Source: Flavobacterium sp. 102
GTDB lineage: Bacteria > Bacteroidota > Bacteroidia > Flavobacteriales > Flavobacteriaceae
Reading direction: 5' to 3'
DNA: 64,000 bases
NCBI RefSeq assembly: GCF_003634615.1
Contig: NZ_RBKX01000001.1
Location: 3,472,001 to 3,536,000, forward strand
Position 1 is the first letter of the stretch, and each line of letters begins with the position of its first letter. The notes beneath the pieces were generated by a model. The model saw only the letters and a program-made list of their open reading frames with translations. It had not been told where the DNA came from and did no database searches. Of the stretch, positions 42,918-51,717 are shown one piece after another. The position numbers and the translations under genes are program-made.

Positions 42918-44234
42918 CTATTGTGTCAAAAATTGTAAATACTGTTGGGTATAATTGTACTCAAAAACCGCCTGCAAATGCTCTAATTCTTTTTGAATCA
43001 TTTGGGTTTCGGCTGTTAATAAATCGGTGGTTTTTTCCAAACCCTGTGTGAATCGATTTTGGCGAATACGATAAACTTCTTCTGATTGTTTGAAAGCCAT
43101 TTGTGATAAACCAACTTTATTTTCGGCATCTTTTAATTGGCGATTGGTTTTACTTAATTCGAGTTGGCTCTGCTTTTTATATTGTTCCGTTTCGATTGTA
43201 GCTTTTTGAAAATCGGCTTTAGCTTTATCGTATTTTCCAATGGATTTGTAACCGTCGAAAACGTTCCAAGACAATTGTGCTCCAACCAAATAGCCCTTTG
43301 CAGCCGTTCCTAAAAACTGACTATCATAGAGTTCATAACTACCGAAAGCGTTTAGTCTTGGTAAGAAATTCATTTTACTCATAACCATCATTTTTTGATA
43401 CGCTTCGGAAGATTTATCCATGGCTTGAATGTCTTTTCTGTTGTCTGATAATTGGGTGTTTATCGCTTCAACTTGAATGGTATTGTCTAGCTCTTCAGAA
43501 GGTTTAAAAGTTTTGCCTTTAGCGTCTTCGTTTAATAGAAAAGCCAAATAATCCGATGCGTTTTGCACACTGCTTTTGGCGTATTGCAATTGATTCGAAA
43601 TGTCATTCACGCGCACTTGAACATTCAATACATCGGTCTTTTGCAGCAAACCTTGTTTGAAATAATTTTCGACCAATTTCAAATTGGTTTTAGCCGTTGA
43701 CTCCGCTTTTTCCAATACACGAACTGCCTTGTAAGCCAATTGTAATTGCATGTACGCTTTAGAAAATTCGAGCTCTACATACTCTTGAGTTCGCTGCGTT
43801 TGCAGTTGAAAAGCTTCCATTTTAGCTTTAGCGGCTTGTCTACCGAAAATACCATCAACGTTTAATAGTGGCTGTTTGATTTCGATTTTTGTAGCAAAAT
43901 TTTGAGTGGTTTTAGGGTCATTCAATAATGCCGGATTAAAATCGGATTGGGTTAAGATTTCTTGGTTTAATTTGGAACCAAAAGCCATCAACGGATTGGT
44001 GGTTGCCATTCCGGTGTAAGAAATACTAATGTCAGGCAAAAAGAGTGCGTTGGATTGTCGAAAATCTGCTTGGGCCGATTGATAATTTTTCTGGGCGATT
44101 TTGATTTGCATGTTCTTTTCGGATACTTTTTGTCTCAAATCGCTTTTAGAAATGGTCAACGTGTCTTGACTGAATCCTAAAATTGATAAAAATAAAAATC
44201 CGGTGGTTACTAATAATTTGCTCATATTCATCAT
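42918..44234 (-). CDS. TolC family outer-membrane channel
   Basis: This encodes 438 residues. The signal peptide is KLLVTTGFLFLSILGFSQ. Two long coiled-coil regions and repeated short beta segments, with the pair LLQKTDVLNVQVRVNDISNQ and EKTTDLLTAETQMIQKELEH, mark the duplicated outer-membrane efflux domain. It is the outer channel of the pump, first gene of the five-gene operon (TolC, adaptor, RND, PII-like, DUF2892). Confidence 0.95.
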   Translation of the reverse strand: MMNMSKLLVTTGFLFLSILGFSQDTLTISKSDLRQKVSEKNMQIKIAQKNYQSAQADFRQSNALFLPDISISYTGMATTNPLMAFGSKLNQEILTQSDFNPALLNDPKTTQNFATKIEIKQPLLNVDGIFGRQAAKAKMEAFQLQTQRTQEYVELEFSKAYMQLQLAYKAVRVLEKAESTAKTNLKLVENYFKQGLLQKTDVLNVQVRVNDISNQLQYAKSSVQNASDYLAFLLNEDAKGKTFKPSEELDNTIQVEAINTQLSDNRKDIQAMDKSSEAYQKMMVMSKMNFLPRLNAFGSYELYDSQFLGTAAKGYLVGAQLSWNVFDGYKSIGKYDKAKADFQKATIETEQYKKQSQLELSKTNRQLKDAENKVGLSQMAFKQSEEVYRIRQNRFTQGLEKTTDLLTAETQMIQKELEHLQAVFEYNYTQQYLQFLTQ

Positions 44235-44314
44235 AGTTTATCTGAATTATGAAGCAAAAATACTGCGGTAAAAAAGCGTGTACAGTTACAATTGTTACAG
44301 AGGTAATTGGGTAT

Positions 44315-44340
44315 AAAAAAAGCCTGATTTCTCAGGCACT
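44315..44340 (-). terminator. Terminator
   Basis: GCCTGA pairs with TCAGGC around TTTC, and on the minus strand a run of seven T's follows. It ends the T9SS-cargo gene transcript. Confidence 0.82.
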
Positions 44341-44366
44341 CAAAAAAACAATGGTATTTATTTGAT

Positions 44367-45965
44367 TTATTTCACAATCACTTTTTGGGAAACATAAAAC
44401 TTGTGGTCAAATATAAAAGTGATGATAACCGTTTGATTGGCGATACCGTCTAATTCGAAATTCATAGCATTATCCCCTTGCGTCGCCTCTTCAATTTCAC
44501 CATCTAATACGATTTTACCATCTGTAGTAGAAACAAAATAATCGATAGTAGTTGCATAAGCCATTTTAAAATCGATTCGTACTTGATTACGTTCGGTCGG
44601 ATTTGGAGAAACGGTCATTGAAAAAGGATTTTTACCATTCATTTCATGAACTCCAAGTGGCGTGTTTCTAATCAGTTTAACTTCGTAAACCGTTGTATTA
44701 GCCGATGTGGTTGATGTATTGTTAACCGAAAAAGGGTTTGCACTCGAGCTGGTCAATCCGCCAACGATATGACCAATTACAAATTCATTCGCTGTAATTT
44801 CACTGAGTTTTATGACTTCGTTACTGTAATGTGGTAATGCTTTGTTGGGTATAAACTCTGCACTTGCGCCTTTCAGTGCCGGCATGGTTTCGGGCAATTG
44901 GTATTCTTGCAAAGTACCGTCTGCAAACCTTGTAGTTCGGCTAATAGTATTGACAAATGGCACATTATTATCTTGAATTAGAGTCGTTCCGTTGTACTTA
45001 AACTGGCTGATTCCTCCAAAAAACAGATTGTGCATTCGATTTTCAACAGCATCATACAAACAGGATTTGGCACTGTGGTAATTGCTTAAATACTGGTTAA
45101 ATATCGTTTCTGGAAAATAGCCTTCAGGTTTGATGTCTACCGGGTATAAAAATGGTAAATCGACATTGATTTGAAAAACGCCTGACGAAATCGTGTAACC
45201 TTGAGAACCATCAGGAAAAATTTGGGGTAACAAATTGTAATCTCTTCGGTGTAAATGAACCGCATCAGTAATGGCTTGGTAATTGGAAATACTCAATTGC
45301 GTCCCTGAATTATCAATAGAAAACTTCCGGATTTGATTGGAATAGGTTTGGGTAAAAGTTGGATTGTTCATTGGATTGTATCTTCCGTCGAAACGATGTC
45401 CGCCGATTAAATAAAAGGTATCGTTTATTTTACCTAATTGTCCTCCGGTAATCGCAAAATTCTCCTCAGTCATTTGTTTGAAATGCGGTAAAATGGATGT
45501 ACCATCCACTACTGAATTAATCAAACCAGAAACGTCAATCGAAGTCATTTTATTGAACGTAATATGATCATTGGCTGTAGCCGAAAAAGCATATCCGCCC
45601 ACAAGATACAAGTCGTTTTCATCTTGGTAAAAATTGAAATTAGTGGCTTGTAATTGCTCTTTCAAAGCCTTTGGTAAAACGTTTACAGAAACCGACCAAA
45701 CTTGATTTGCTTCAATGTCTACCACAAAAATATTGGTATTATTATTCGATGCCGGAAAAGCATTAAAAGGTTGTCTGGCGTGAATTCCGTCAACTCTTCC
45801 GCCAATGATTAACCATTTTCCTTCATGTTGGGCAAAAGCATAAGAATGAATTCCCGGAAAATTGGGTATGTCTATCGGATTGAGTTGTACTTGGTAATCA
45901 AAAGTTGATTGTGAAAAAAATATATTGGTAAACGCCAAAAATAATATCGTGAAAAGTAGTCTCAT
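44367..45965 (-). CDS. Type IX-secreted kelch-like protein
   Basis: This encodes 532 residues. After the signal peptide (LLFTILFLAFTNIFFSQ) come repeated blade-like units with GKWLIIGGRVDG, DLYLVGGYAF and FYLIGGHRFDG, as in kelch propellers. The C-terminal 80 residues begin NPFSMTVSPNPTERNQVRI and carry the pattern of a type A type IX sorting domain. The protein is therefore exported and likely secreted or surface-bound. The function is unknown. It is a single gene with its own terminator. Confidence 0.88.
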   Translation of the reverse strand: MRLLFTILFLAFTNIFFSQSTFDYQVQLNPIDIPNFPGIHSYAFAQHEGKWLIIGGRVDGIHARQPFNAFPASNNNTNIFVVDIEANQVWSVSVNVLPKALKEQLQATNFNFYQDENDLYLVGGYAFSATANDHITFNKMTSIDVSGLINSVVDGTSILPHFKQMTEENFAITGGQLGKINDTFYLIGGHRFDGRYNPMNNPTFTQTYSNQIRKFSIDNSGTQLSISNYQAITDAVHLHRRDYNLLPQIFPDGSQGYTISSGVFQINVDLPFLYPVDIKPEGYFPETIFNQYLSNYHSAKSCLYDAVENRMHNLFFGGISQFKYNGTTLIQDNNVPFVNTISRTTRFADGTLQEYQLPETMPALKGASAEFIPNKALPHYSNEVIKLSEITANEFVIGHIVGGLTSSSANPFSVNNTSTTSANTTVYEVKLIRNTPLGVHEMNGKNPFSMTVSPNPTERNQVRIDFKMAYATTIDYFVSTTDGKIVLDGEIEEATQGDNAMNFELDGIANQTVIITFIFDHKFYVSQKVIVK

Positions 45966-46029
45966 GTTAAGAATGTTTATTCAAAGCTATTGATTCTAAA
46001 CCAACCGTTTTGCAACATTTGTTACACAA

Positions 46030-46058
46030 AAAAAACGCCCCGAAATCGGGGCGTTTTA
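46030..46058. terminator. Terminator
   Basis: AAACGCCCC pairs with GGGGCGTTT around GAAATC, flanked by A's and T's. It lies 20 bases after the stop of the small exported protein. Confidence 0.9.
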
Positions 46059-46078
46059 AATCATTTAAAAAAGTGCAA

Positions 46079-46279
46079 TTACGCTTTTTTATCTTCTGCT
46101 TTCTTAGAAGCGCAACAACCTGCTTTTTTCTCAGTGCTGCATTCTTTTTTCTCTTCTGTTGAGCAAGACTTTTCAGTTTTTGCTTTTTTCTTTTTTTGTT
46201 TTGGTTCACCATTACTGGCATTAACATTCATGGCAAATAATAGCGCGACAGCGGCAAATGCGGAAACTAATTTTTTCAT
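46079..46279 (-). CDS. Small exported Lys/Cys-rich protein
   Basis: This encodes 66 residues. A signal peptide (LVSAFAAVALLFAMNVNA) is followed by a Lys/Glu-rich part with four Cys in pairs (EKSCSTEEKKEC and GCCASKKAED). Similar tiny exported proteins occur in Flavobacteria without known role; metal binding by the cysteines is possible. It has its own terminator and lies beside the thiol/metal gene set but 121 bases away, so it is probably a separate unit. Confidence 0.7.
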   Translation of the reverse strand: MKKLVSAFAAVALLFAMNVNASNGEPKQKKKKAKTEKSCSTEEKKECSTEKKAGCCASKKAEDKKA

Positions 46280-46400
46280 CTTTTATAATTTATTTAATGG
46301 ATTAATCTATTTAATTGTAATCAAATGTAATATTAAAAACTATTGACTCTCAAAAATTTAACTTAAAACTAACTTAAGAATCAATAGACAAAAATGTTTT

Positions 46401-46601
46401 TCAATGATCTTGTTTTGTTTTGGGAACGAAGATATTAAACAACAATCCGCCCATCAAACCACCATATAAAGTGGAGTTCAAAGGTTTGGATGTGATAGCA
46501 CAAGTTCCGTTGGCACAACCTACATAATGGTAATACGCAAAGCCAATGATGGCACCAACAACAGTTCCAAGGAAAGTGATAATTATTGCTTTTTTTCTCA
46601 T
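46401..46601 (-). CDS. DUF6132-like membrane protein
   Basis: This encodes 66 residues. Two Gly-rich transmembrane segments (IIITFLGTVVGAIIGFAYY and LYGGLMGGLLFNIFV) enclose a short loop with CANGTCAITSKPLN. This fits the DUF6132 family, common beside rhodanese and thioredoxin genes in Bacteroidota. The function is unknown. It is last in the thiol/metal operon, 3 bases after the HMA gene. Confidence 0.8.
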   Translation of the reverse strand: MRKKAIIITFLGTVVGAIIGFAYYHYVGCANGTCAITSKPLNSTLYGGLMGGLLFNIFVPKTKQDH

Positions 46602-46604
46602 TGG

Positions 46605-46871
46605 TTAATTGTTTTCTGTCATTCTGCCAATGGCACAATTTACATAAGATTTTGCTTTTCTAACCAAGGTATTATTTCCTTTTTCGGGATAACCTAAATC
46701 ATTGAGTTTATCAATAATTATAGCTCTGTCTACATTTCCGAAAAGAAAAATAATATCAGTGTCTTTATCAATGATTACATTTTCTGCACCATCAATTTTA
46801 AGTAAAGCCGTTTTGATACTATTCATACAACCACCACATTTGATATTCTCAACTTCAAATTGCTGTTCCAT
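46605..46871 (-). CDS. Heavy-metal-associated (HMA) domain protein
   Basis: This encodes 88 residues. The metal motif KCGGC (Cys12 and Cys15) lies in the usual first loop of an HMA domain, followed by FLFGNVDRAIIIDKLNDLGYP. It could carry copper or another soft metal. The C-terminus has an unusual extra tail with one Cys (SYVNCAIGRM). It lies between the thioredoxin gene (3-base gap) and the DUF6132 gene. Confidence 0.9.
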   Translation of the reverse strand: MEQQFEVENIKCGGCMNSIKTALLKIDGAENVIIDKDTDIIFLFGNVDRAIIIDKLNDLGYPEKGNNTLVRKAKSYVNCAIGRMTENN

Positions 46872-46874
46872 AAT

Positions 46875-47180
46875 TTAGTTACTTAAGTTATCTAAAATAT
46901 TTTTAATAATTTCTTCTTTGGACAATACACCGGACTGTCGCCAAAGTTGCTTTCCGTTTTGAAACAATATCATGGTTGGTACACCACGAACTTGTTGCAT
47001 GGCAGCCAATTCTTGGTTTTTATCAACATCTACTTTAATAATGGAAACTCGTTCACCAAGGCTGTCTTTAACTTCTTTTAAAATTGGGCCAAGCACTTGG
47101 CATGGACCGCACCAAGTGGCAAAAAAATCAATCAAGACAGGTTTCTCTGAATTGATAATTTGGTCAAAACTATTATTCAT
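46875..47180 (-). CDS. Thioredoxin family protein
   Basis: This encodes 101 residues. The active site is WCGPC (Cys24 and Cys27), with GVPTMILFQNGK as the cis-proline segment. It reduces disulfides or persulfides in the cytoplasm. It overlaps the small membrane protein gene by 8 bases and precedes the HMA gene by 3. Position suggests work with the persulfide-handling fusion protein upstream. Confidence 0.95.
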   Translation of the reverse strand: MNNSFDQIINSEKPVLIDFFATWCGPCQVLGPILKEVKDSLGERVSIIKVDVDKNQELAAMQQVRGVPTMILFQNGKQLWRQSGVLSKEEIIKNILDNLSN

Positions 47181-47376
47181 TCTTATGATTTTTATAACTT
47201 ACAGTACAACCATTAGCGCCACAACCTAAGTCAAAAACCCCTTGAAACAAAAAGAAAACTCCAAATGCAATGAAAAACCAGTGATGCGTTTCATAAGCCT
47301 GATAAAACAAAAAAAATGCAAATGCTACTCTGAAAAAGCGCATCAAATGCCAATTGGAGAACAATATTCTTTTCAT
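47173..47376 (-). CDS. Small membrane protein of the thiol/metal set
   Basis: This encodes 67 residues. Two hydrophobic segments (FFRVAFAFFLFYQAYETHH and WFFIAFGVFFLFQGVFD) are followed by a C-terminal GCGANGCTVS with two Cys. No named family was recognised, but it resembles DUF2892-type proteins that go with rhodaneses. It lies between the fusion protein gene (9-base gap) and the thioredoxin gene (8-base overlap). The paired Cys suggest sulfur or metal binding, which is inference. Confidence 0.75.
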   Translation of the reverse strand: MKRILFSNWHLMRFFRVAFAFFLFYQAYETHHWFFIAFGVFFLFQGVFDLGCGANGCTVSYKNHKNE

Positions 47377-47385
47377 TACTAAAAT

Positions 47386-48804
47386 TTATAACAAGGTTGT
47401 TGGACAAACATAATTGGTAATCGGTAAATTCGTTAATTTAATTTCATTGAATCCACCAATCACATCGACAAAATTTTCAAAACCTCTTTGTTTTAAAATC
47501 GAAGCCGCAATCATACTGCGATAACCTCCAAGACAATGCACCACAAAGTGTTTGTCTTTTGGAAACTCAGCCAAATGCAGATTGATTTCGTTGAGAGGAA
47601 TATTAATGGCGCCTACTAAATGTTCAGATTCATATTCGCTTTTCTTTCTGACATCAAAAACAGGCGTTAAGTGAATTTCTTCCAAAATTTCTAAATCATC
47701 AGCCGAAATTCTATTGACAGTATCTGTTTCTTTTCCTGCTTTTGTCCAAGCTTCAAAACCACCTTCAAGGTAACCGATAGTATGGTCATAACCTACTCTG
47801 GACAATCTAATGATAGCTTCTTCAACCTTTTCGTGGTTTTCAGCAACCAAAAGAATTTCTTGTTGTAAATCGGGAATTAATTCGCCAACCCACATCGCAA
47901 AATTACTATCTAATCCGATGTTGATACTATTCGGAATAAATCCTTTAGCAAATTCGGAAGCCTTTCTCGTATCTAAAATTAAGGCCTGCGTTTCATTGGC
48001 AACGATTTCAAAAGTTTTGGCATCATAAGGCTTTTGACCGCGATGCATTACTTTTTCCAAACTTTCATACCCTTGAATATTCATCAAAACATTTTTTGGA
48101 AAATAGGCTGGTGGTGCTGTTAATCCGGTTAACAATAAGATTACGAATTCGTCTTCGGTCAATTTTGGATTTAAGGCGTAATTGGTTCTTTTTTGGTTAC
48201 CTAATGTATCGGTGGTTTCCTTGCTCATCATTTTACCACAAGCACTTCCGGCGCCATGGTTTGGGTAAACGATTAAATCATCCGATAAAGGCATTATTTT
48301 ATCGCGAAGCGAGTGAAACAAAAGTCTCGCTAGTTTGTCTTGCGTTAAATCGGCTACTACATGTTGGGCCAAATCAGGTCTGCCTACATCACCAATAAAT
48401 AAAGTGTCTCCGGTGATGATACCATGTTCTTTTCCGTTTTTATCAATAATTAAATAAGTGGTACTTTCCATCGTATGCCCGGGCGTATGAATGGCTTTGA
48501 CTTTGCAATTTCCAACTTCAAAAACCTGATTATCATTGGCTACCAAAGCTTCGAACTCGGGTTTGGCGGTCGGTCCGTAAACAATAATTGCCTTTTCTTT
48601 TTGAGCCAAATCCAAATGTCCCGACACAAAATCGGCGTGGAAATGGGTTTCGAAAACGTATTTTATTTTGGCTTTGTCTTTAGCCGCGCGGTCTATATAA
48701 GGTTGCACTTCACGCAATGGGTCAAAAATGGCAGCTTCGCCATTGGATTCCAAATAATAAGCAGCATGTGCTAAACATCCGGTATAAATTTGTTCTAGTT
48801 TCAT
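47386..48804 (-). CDS. Metallo-beta-lactamase/rhodanese fusion (persulfide dioxygenase-like)
   Basis: This encodes 472 residues. The N-terminal domain has THFHADFVSGH (His54, His56, Asp58) and TPGHTMESTTYLI, with GDVGRPDLAQ, as in persulfide dioxygenases. Two rhodanese domains follow. The first (about residues 265-355) has no active Cys; the second (about 375-460) has HCLGGYRS with Cys424. The protein would oxidise glutathione- or low-thiol persulfide and pass on sulfur. It leads the set with a membrane protein, thioredoxin and HMA protein. Confidence 0.92.
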   Translation of the reverse strand: MKLEQIYTGCLAHAAYYLESNGEAAIFDPLREVQPYIDRAAKDKAKIKYVFETHFHADFVSGHLDLAQKEKAIIVYGPTAKPEFEALVANDNQVFEVGNCKVKAIHTPGHTMESTTYLIIDKNGKEHGIITGDTLFIGDVGRPDLAQHVVADLTQDKLARLLFHSLRDKIMPLSDDLIVYPNHGAGSACGKMMSKETTDTLGNQKRTNYALNPKLTEDEFVILLLTGLTAPPAYFPKNVLMNIQGYESLEKVMHRGQKPYDAKTFEIVANETQALILDTRKASEFAKGFIPNSINIGLDSNFAMWVGELIPDLQQEILLVAENHEKVEEAIIRLSRVGYDHTIGYLEGGFEAWTKAGKETDTVNRISADDLEILEEIHLTPVFDVRKKSEYESEHLVGAINIPLNEINLHLAEFPKDKHFVVHCLGGYRSMIAASILKQRGFENFVDVIGGFNEIKLTNLPITNYVCPTTLL

Positions 48805-48936
48805 ATTCTAAGTTTTTCTCAAAAGTATCATTTCAAATCAAGTTTGAAAATGATAATTATCAGTTGCATCGAATACAAAAGTAGTCACACGGATTAGGGT
48901 AATCAGTATCAAATGTTACATAAAAAAATCAAAAAT

Positions 48937-49569
48937 TTAGGCTCGAAGTAATTCAATCGAAGCGCGATGCAATTTGATTTTGCCCTCGTTTTCTAAAGCT
49001 TTCAGTAATCGGGAAATTACCACACGAGAAGTGTGCAAATCATAGGCAATTTGTTGATGGGTATTTTGAATGGAATTGGTTTTGTTGATTTGGGCTTTGT
49101 CTAAGAGATAATTGTAAAGTCTTTCATCCATGTTCATGAAAGCCAGATTATCAATGGCCACAAGCATTTCTTTAAGACGTTCATTATAGCTGTTGAAAAC
49201 ATAATTTCGCCAGCTCTTATATTTGCCTAGCCATTCTTCCATTTTTGCAACCGGAATCATGACAACTTTACCATTGGTTTCAGCTACTGCTCGAATTTCA
49301 CTTTTGGTTTCACCCAAACAGCAGGCCATGGTCATCGCACAAGTATCGCCTTTTTCTAAAAAATACAACAGCAATTCGCCTTCGTCAAAATCTTCACGGA
49401 GAATTTTAATCGCACCCGAAAGTAGTAAAGGCATATTTTTGATATAATCACCAAAATCAATCAAGATATCGCCTTCTTCAAATTCTCTGAGTTGAGATAC
49501 TTGGGCAATTTCCTCAAGAAGTTTTTCTTCAAAAATGAAACCGTAGCTTTCTTTTAATAATTCTAACAT
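48937..49569 (-). CDS. Crp/Fnr family regulator
   Basis: This encodes 210 residues. The N-terminal cyclic-nucleotide-type sensor domain has EEGDILIDFGDYIKNMPLLLSGAIKI, and the C-terminal HTH has HQQIAYDLHTSRVVISRLLKAL. The sensor lacks clear cAMP-binding residues, and a CCLG segment in the sensor could act as a redox sensor. It is likely to control the metallo-beta-lactamase/rhodanese set directly downstream and the divergent DUF2892 gene. That is inference from position. Confidence 0.92.
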   Translation of the reverse strand: MLELLKESYGFIFEEKLLEEIAQVSQLREFEEGDILIDFGDYIKNMPLLLSGAIKILREDFDEGELLLYFLEKGDTCAMTMACCLGETKSEIRAVAETNGKVVMIPVAKMEEWLGKYKSWRNYVFNSYNERLKEMLVAIDNLAFMNMDERLYNYLLDKAQINKTNSIQNTHQQIAYDLHTSRVVISRLLKALENEGKIKLHRASIELLRA

Positions 49570-49685
49570 GATGATATATTTTGTCTTGTAAATTTCGACT
49601 AAAAAAGAACATGATAAAAATCATTTCATTAAAAATATGAAGTGATTAACTTTACTCACTATAAACCAATTAATTACAAATCATC

Positions 49686-49889
49686 ATGAAGAAAAACATG
49701 GGAACTTTAGACAAAGGCATAAGAGTGATTATGGCTGCGATATTTGCTTATTTATATTTTAGCGGAACCGTTAAGGGAACTTTTGGTTATGTTCTGTTGG
49801 CTTTTGGCGTTGTCTTCTTGCTAACCAGTTTAGTTAGCTTTTGTCCTCTTTACACATTATTGGGAATCAACACTTGTGAAAGAAAATAA
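49686..49889 (+). CDS. DUF2892 (YgaP-like) membrane protein
   Basis: This encodes 67 residues. The sequence MGTLDKGIRVIMAAIFAYLY and the second segment FLLTSLVSFCPLYTLLGINTC are typical of DUF2892, with the CPLYTLLG motif. It has two transmembrane helices. Members accompany sulfur-transfer genes. It is divergent from the Crp/Fnr gene, 116 bases away, so the pair may share a control region. Confidence 0.92.
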   Translation: MKKNMGTLDKGIRVIMAAIFAYLYFSGTVKGTFGYVLLAFGVVFLLTSLVSFCPLYTLLGINTCERK

Positions 49890-50039
49890 TATGTTTGCAT
49901 GTTTATTTGTGACCATGCGGTCGTTAGCATTCCCTTTTTTTTAATAAATATCTCCCGAGAAAAGATTTCCATATTTTATAATAATTTTAATATTACTGCG
50001 TTTTATAAGTAGTAATTTGCACAAAATTAAACTATAACT

Positions 50040-51620
50040 ATGGACAAAATCAAAATACTTTGGGTTGATGACGAGATTGATTTGCTCAAACCACATATCT
50101 TATTTTTAGAAAGCAAAAACTATAAAGTAACAACCTACAACAATGGCCGTGATGCTGTTGACGCCTATGAAGAAGGAAATTTTGACATTGTTTTTTTAGA
50201 TGAAAACATGCCGGGAATGAGTGGCTTAGAAACTTTGTCGGAAATGAAGGAAAAAAAATCTTCCACACCTATGATTATGATTACCAAAAGTGAGGAAGAA
50301 TATATTATGGAGGAAGCCATTGGCTCTAAAATTGCCGATTACTTAATTAAGCCTGTTAATCCGAATCAAATCCTATTGAGTTTGAAGAAAAACTTAGACC
50401 ATTCAAGATTGATTTCAGAAAAAACAACTTTGGATTACCAAAAAGAATTTCGAAAAATCGCCATGGAAATGGCCATGGTCAACAGTTATGAGGATTGGGT
50501 AGAATTGTATAAAAAACTCTTGTTTTGGGAATTGGAGTTGGAAAACATCAACGACCAAAGCATGGTTGAAATTTTGGAAAGTCAAAAAGTGGAAGCCAAT
50601 GTACAATTCGGAAAATTCATCGAGCGCAATTATGAAGATTGGTTTGCTACGCCTGTTCGTCAAGGCTCGAGTGAACCCAAAGCGGATAAACCGATACAAT
50701 CGCATACGCTTTTCAGAGAATTAGTAGTTCCTGAATTGGTCAAAAAAGACAAGCCCATTTTATTTGTTGTGATTGACAACTTGCGCTACGACCAATGGAA
50801 AGCCATAGAAAGCGTTGTAGGCAATCATTATAAATTAGAAAAAGAAGTACCTTATTTTGCCAGTTTACCAACCGCTACACAATACGCCCGAAACTCGATT
50901 TTCTCTGGTTTAACACCATTAGAAATGGAGAAACAATTCCCGCAGTATTGGAAAAATGATGTAGAAGATGGTGGAAAAAATCTTTATGAAGCAGAATTTT
51001 TAACGGCTCATTTAAAGCGTTTAGGTTTAAATATCAAACAGGATTATTTTAAAATCACCAATTTAGCCAGTGGAAAAAAGTTGGCCGAAAATTTCAAAGG
51101 ATTAAAGGATAATCAATTGGTTACCGTAGTTTACAACTTTGTAGACATGCTTTCCCATTCGAAAACCGAGATGGATGTGGTAAAAGAATTGGCTTCCGAT
51201 GACAAAGCTTATCGTTCGTTAACGCTGAGTTGGTTTAAAAATTCACCACTACTTGAAATTATTCAACAAGGGCAAAAATTAGGTTTCAAATTAATCATTA
51301 CTACTGATCACGGGACGATTAATGTAAAGAACCCATCTAAAGTGATTGGCGATAAAAACACCAGTTTAAATCTTCGATACAAAACCGGTAGAAGCTTGAC
51401 GTATGAAGACAAAGACGTTTATGCTGTTAAAGATCCGAAGAAAATTGGATTACCAACGATCAACATGAGCAGTTCGTACATATTTGCTAAGAATGATCTA
51501 TTTTTGGCCTATGTTAACAATTACAATCATTATGTAAGTTACTATCGAAATACTTACCAGCACGGCGGTATTTCATTAGAAGAAATGATCGTGCCGTTTT
51601 TAGTATTTAATCCGAAATAA
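50040..51620 (+). CDS. porX: T9SS regulator PorX (receiver + PglZ domain)
   Basis: This encodes 526 residues. The receiver domain has ILWVDDEIDLLKPHI, the phosphorylated Asp54 in VFLDENMPGMSG, then KSEEEYIMEEA and ADYLIKPVNP. The C-terminal PglZ domain has FVVIDNLRYDQWKAI, SLPTATQYARNSIFSG and TTDHGT. This two-domain layout is that of PorX, which with the kinase PorY controls the type IX secretion system in Porphyromonas and relatives. PorY is not in this window. The gene stands alone and is followed by a 14-bp inverted repeat. Confidence 0.95.
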   Translation: MDKIKILWVDDEIDLLKPHILFLESKNYKVTTYNNGRDAVDAYEEGNFDIVFLDENMPGMSGLETLSEMKEKKSSTPMIMITKSEEEYIMEEAIGSKIADYLIKPVNPNQILLSLKKNLDHSRLISEKTTLDYQKEFRKIAMEMAMVNSYEDWVELYKKLLFWELELENINDQSMVEILESQKVEANVQFGKFIERNYEDWFATPVRQGSSEPKADKPIQSHTLFRELVVPELVKKDKPILFVVIDNLRYDQWKAIESVVGNHYKLEKEVPYFASLPTATQYARNSIFSGLTPLEMEKQFPQYWKNDVEDGGKNLYEAEFLTAHLKRLGLNIKQDYFKITNLASGKKLAENFKGLKDNQLVTVVYNFVDMLSHSKTEMDVVKELASDDKAYRSLTLSWFKNSPLLEIIQQGQKLGFKLIITTDHGTINVKNPSKVIGDKNTSLNLRYKTGRSLTYEDKDVYAVKDPKKIGLPTINMSSSYIFAKNDLFLAYVNNYNHYVSYYRNTYQHGGISLEEMIVPFLVFNPK

Positions 51621-51634
51621 AAAAAGTAAACAAT

Positions 51635-51675
51635 GTTCAGTATTTAGTAATCAGTTGAAAAACTAAATACTGAAC
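51635..51675. repeat. 14-bp inverted repeat after porX
   Basis: GTTCAGTATTTAGT at 51635-51648 and ACTAAATACTGAAC at 51662-51675 are exact reverse complements with a 13-base loop. Nearby, ACTGAACACTG recurs, also at the left end of the window (around 57-92), so the motif may be a dispersed intergenic repeat. No T-run follows. Confidence 0.7.
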
Positions 51676-51717
51676 ACTCCCGAAGCTTTGGGACTGAACA
51701 CTGACCACTTACTTACC

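Noticed and set aside
45967..46227. 86-residue minus-strand frame
   Set aside because: It overlaps the small exported protein gene in another frame and spans its terminator.
50415..50705. 96-residue antisense frame inside porX
   Set aside because: PorX is fully supported on the other strand; this frame has no resemblance to any family.
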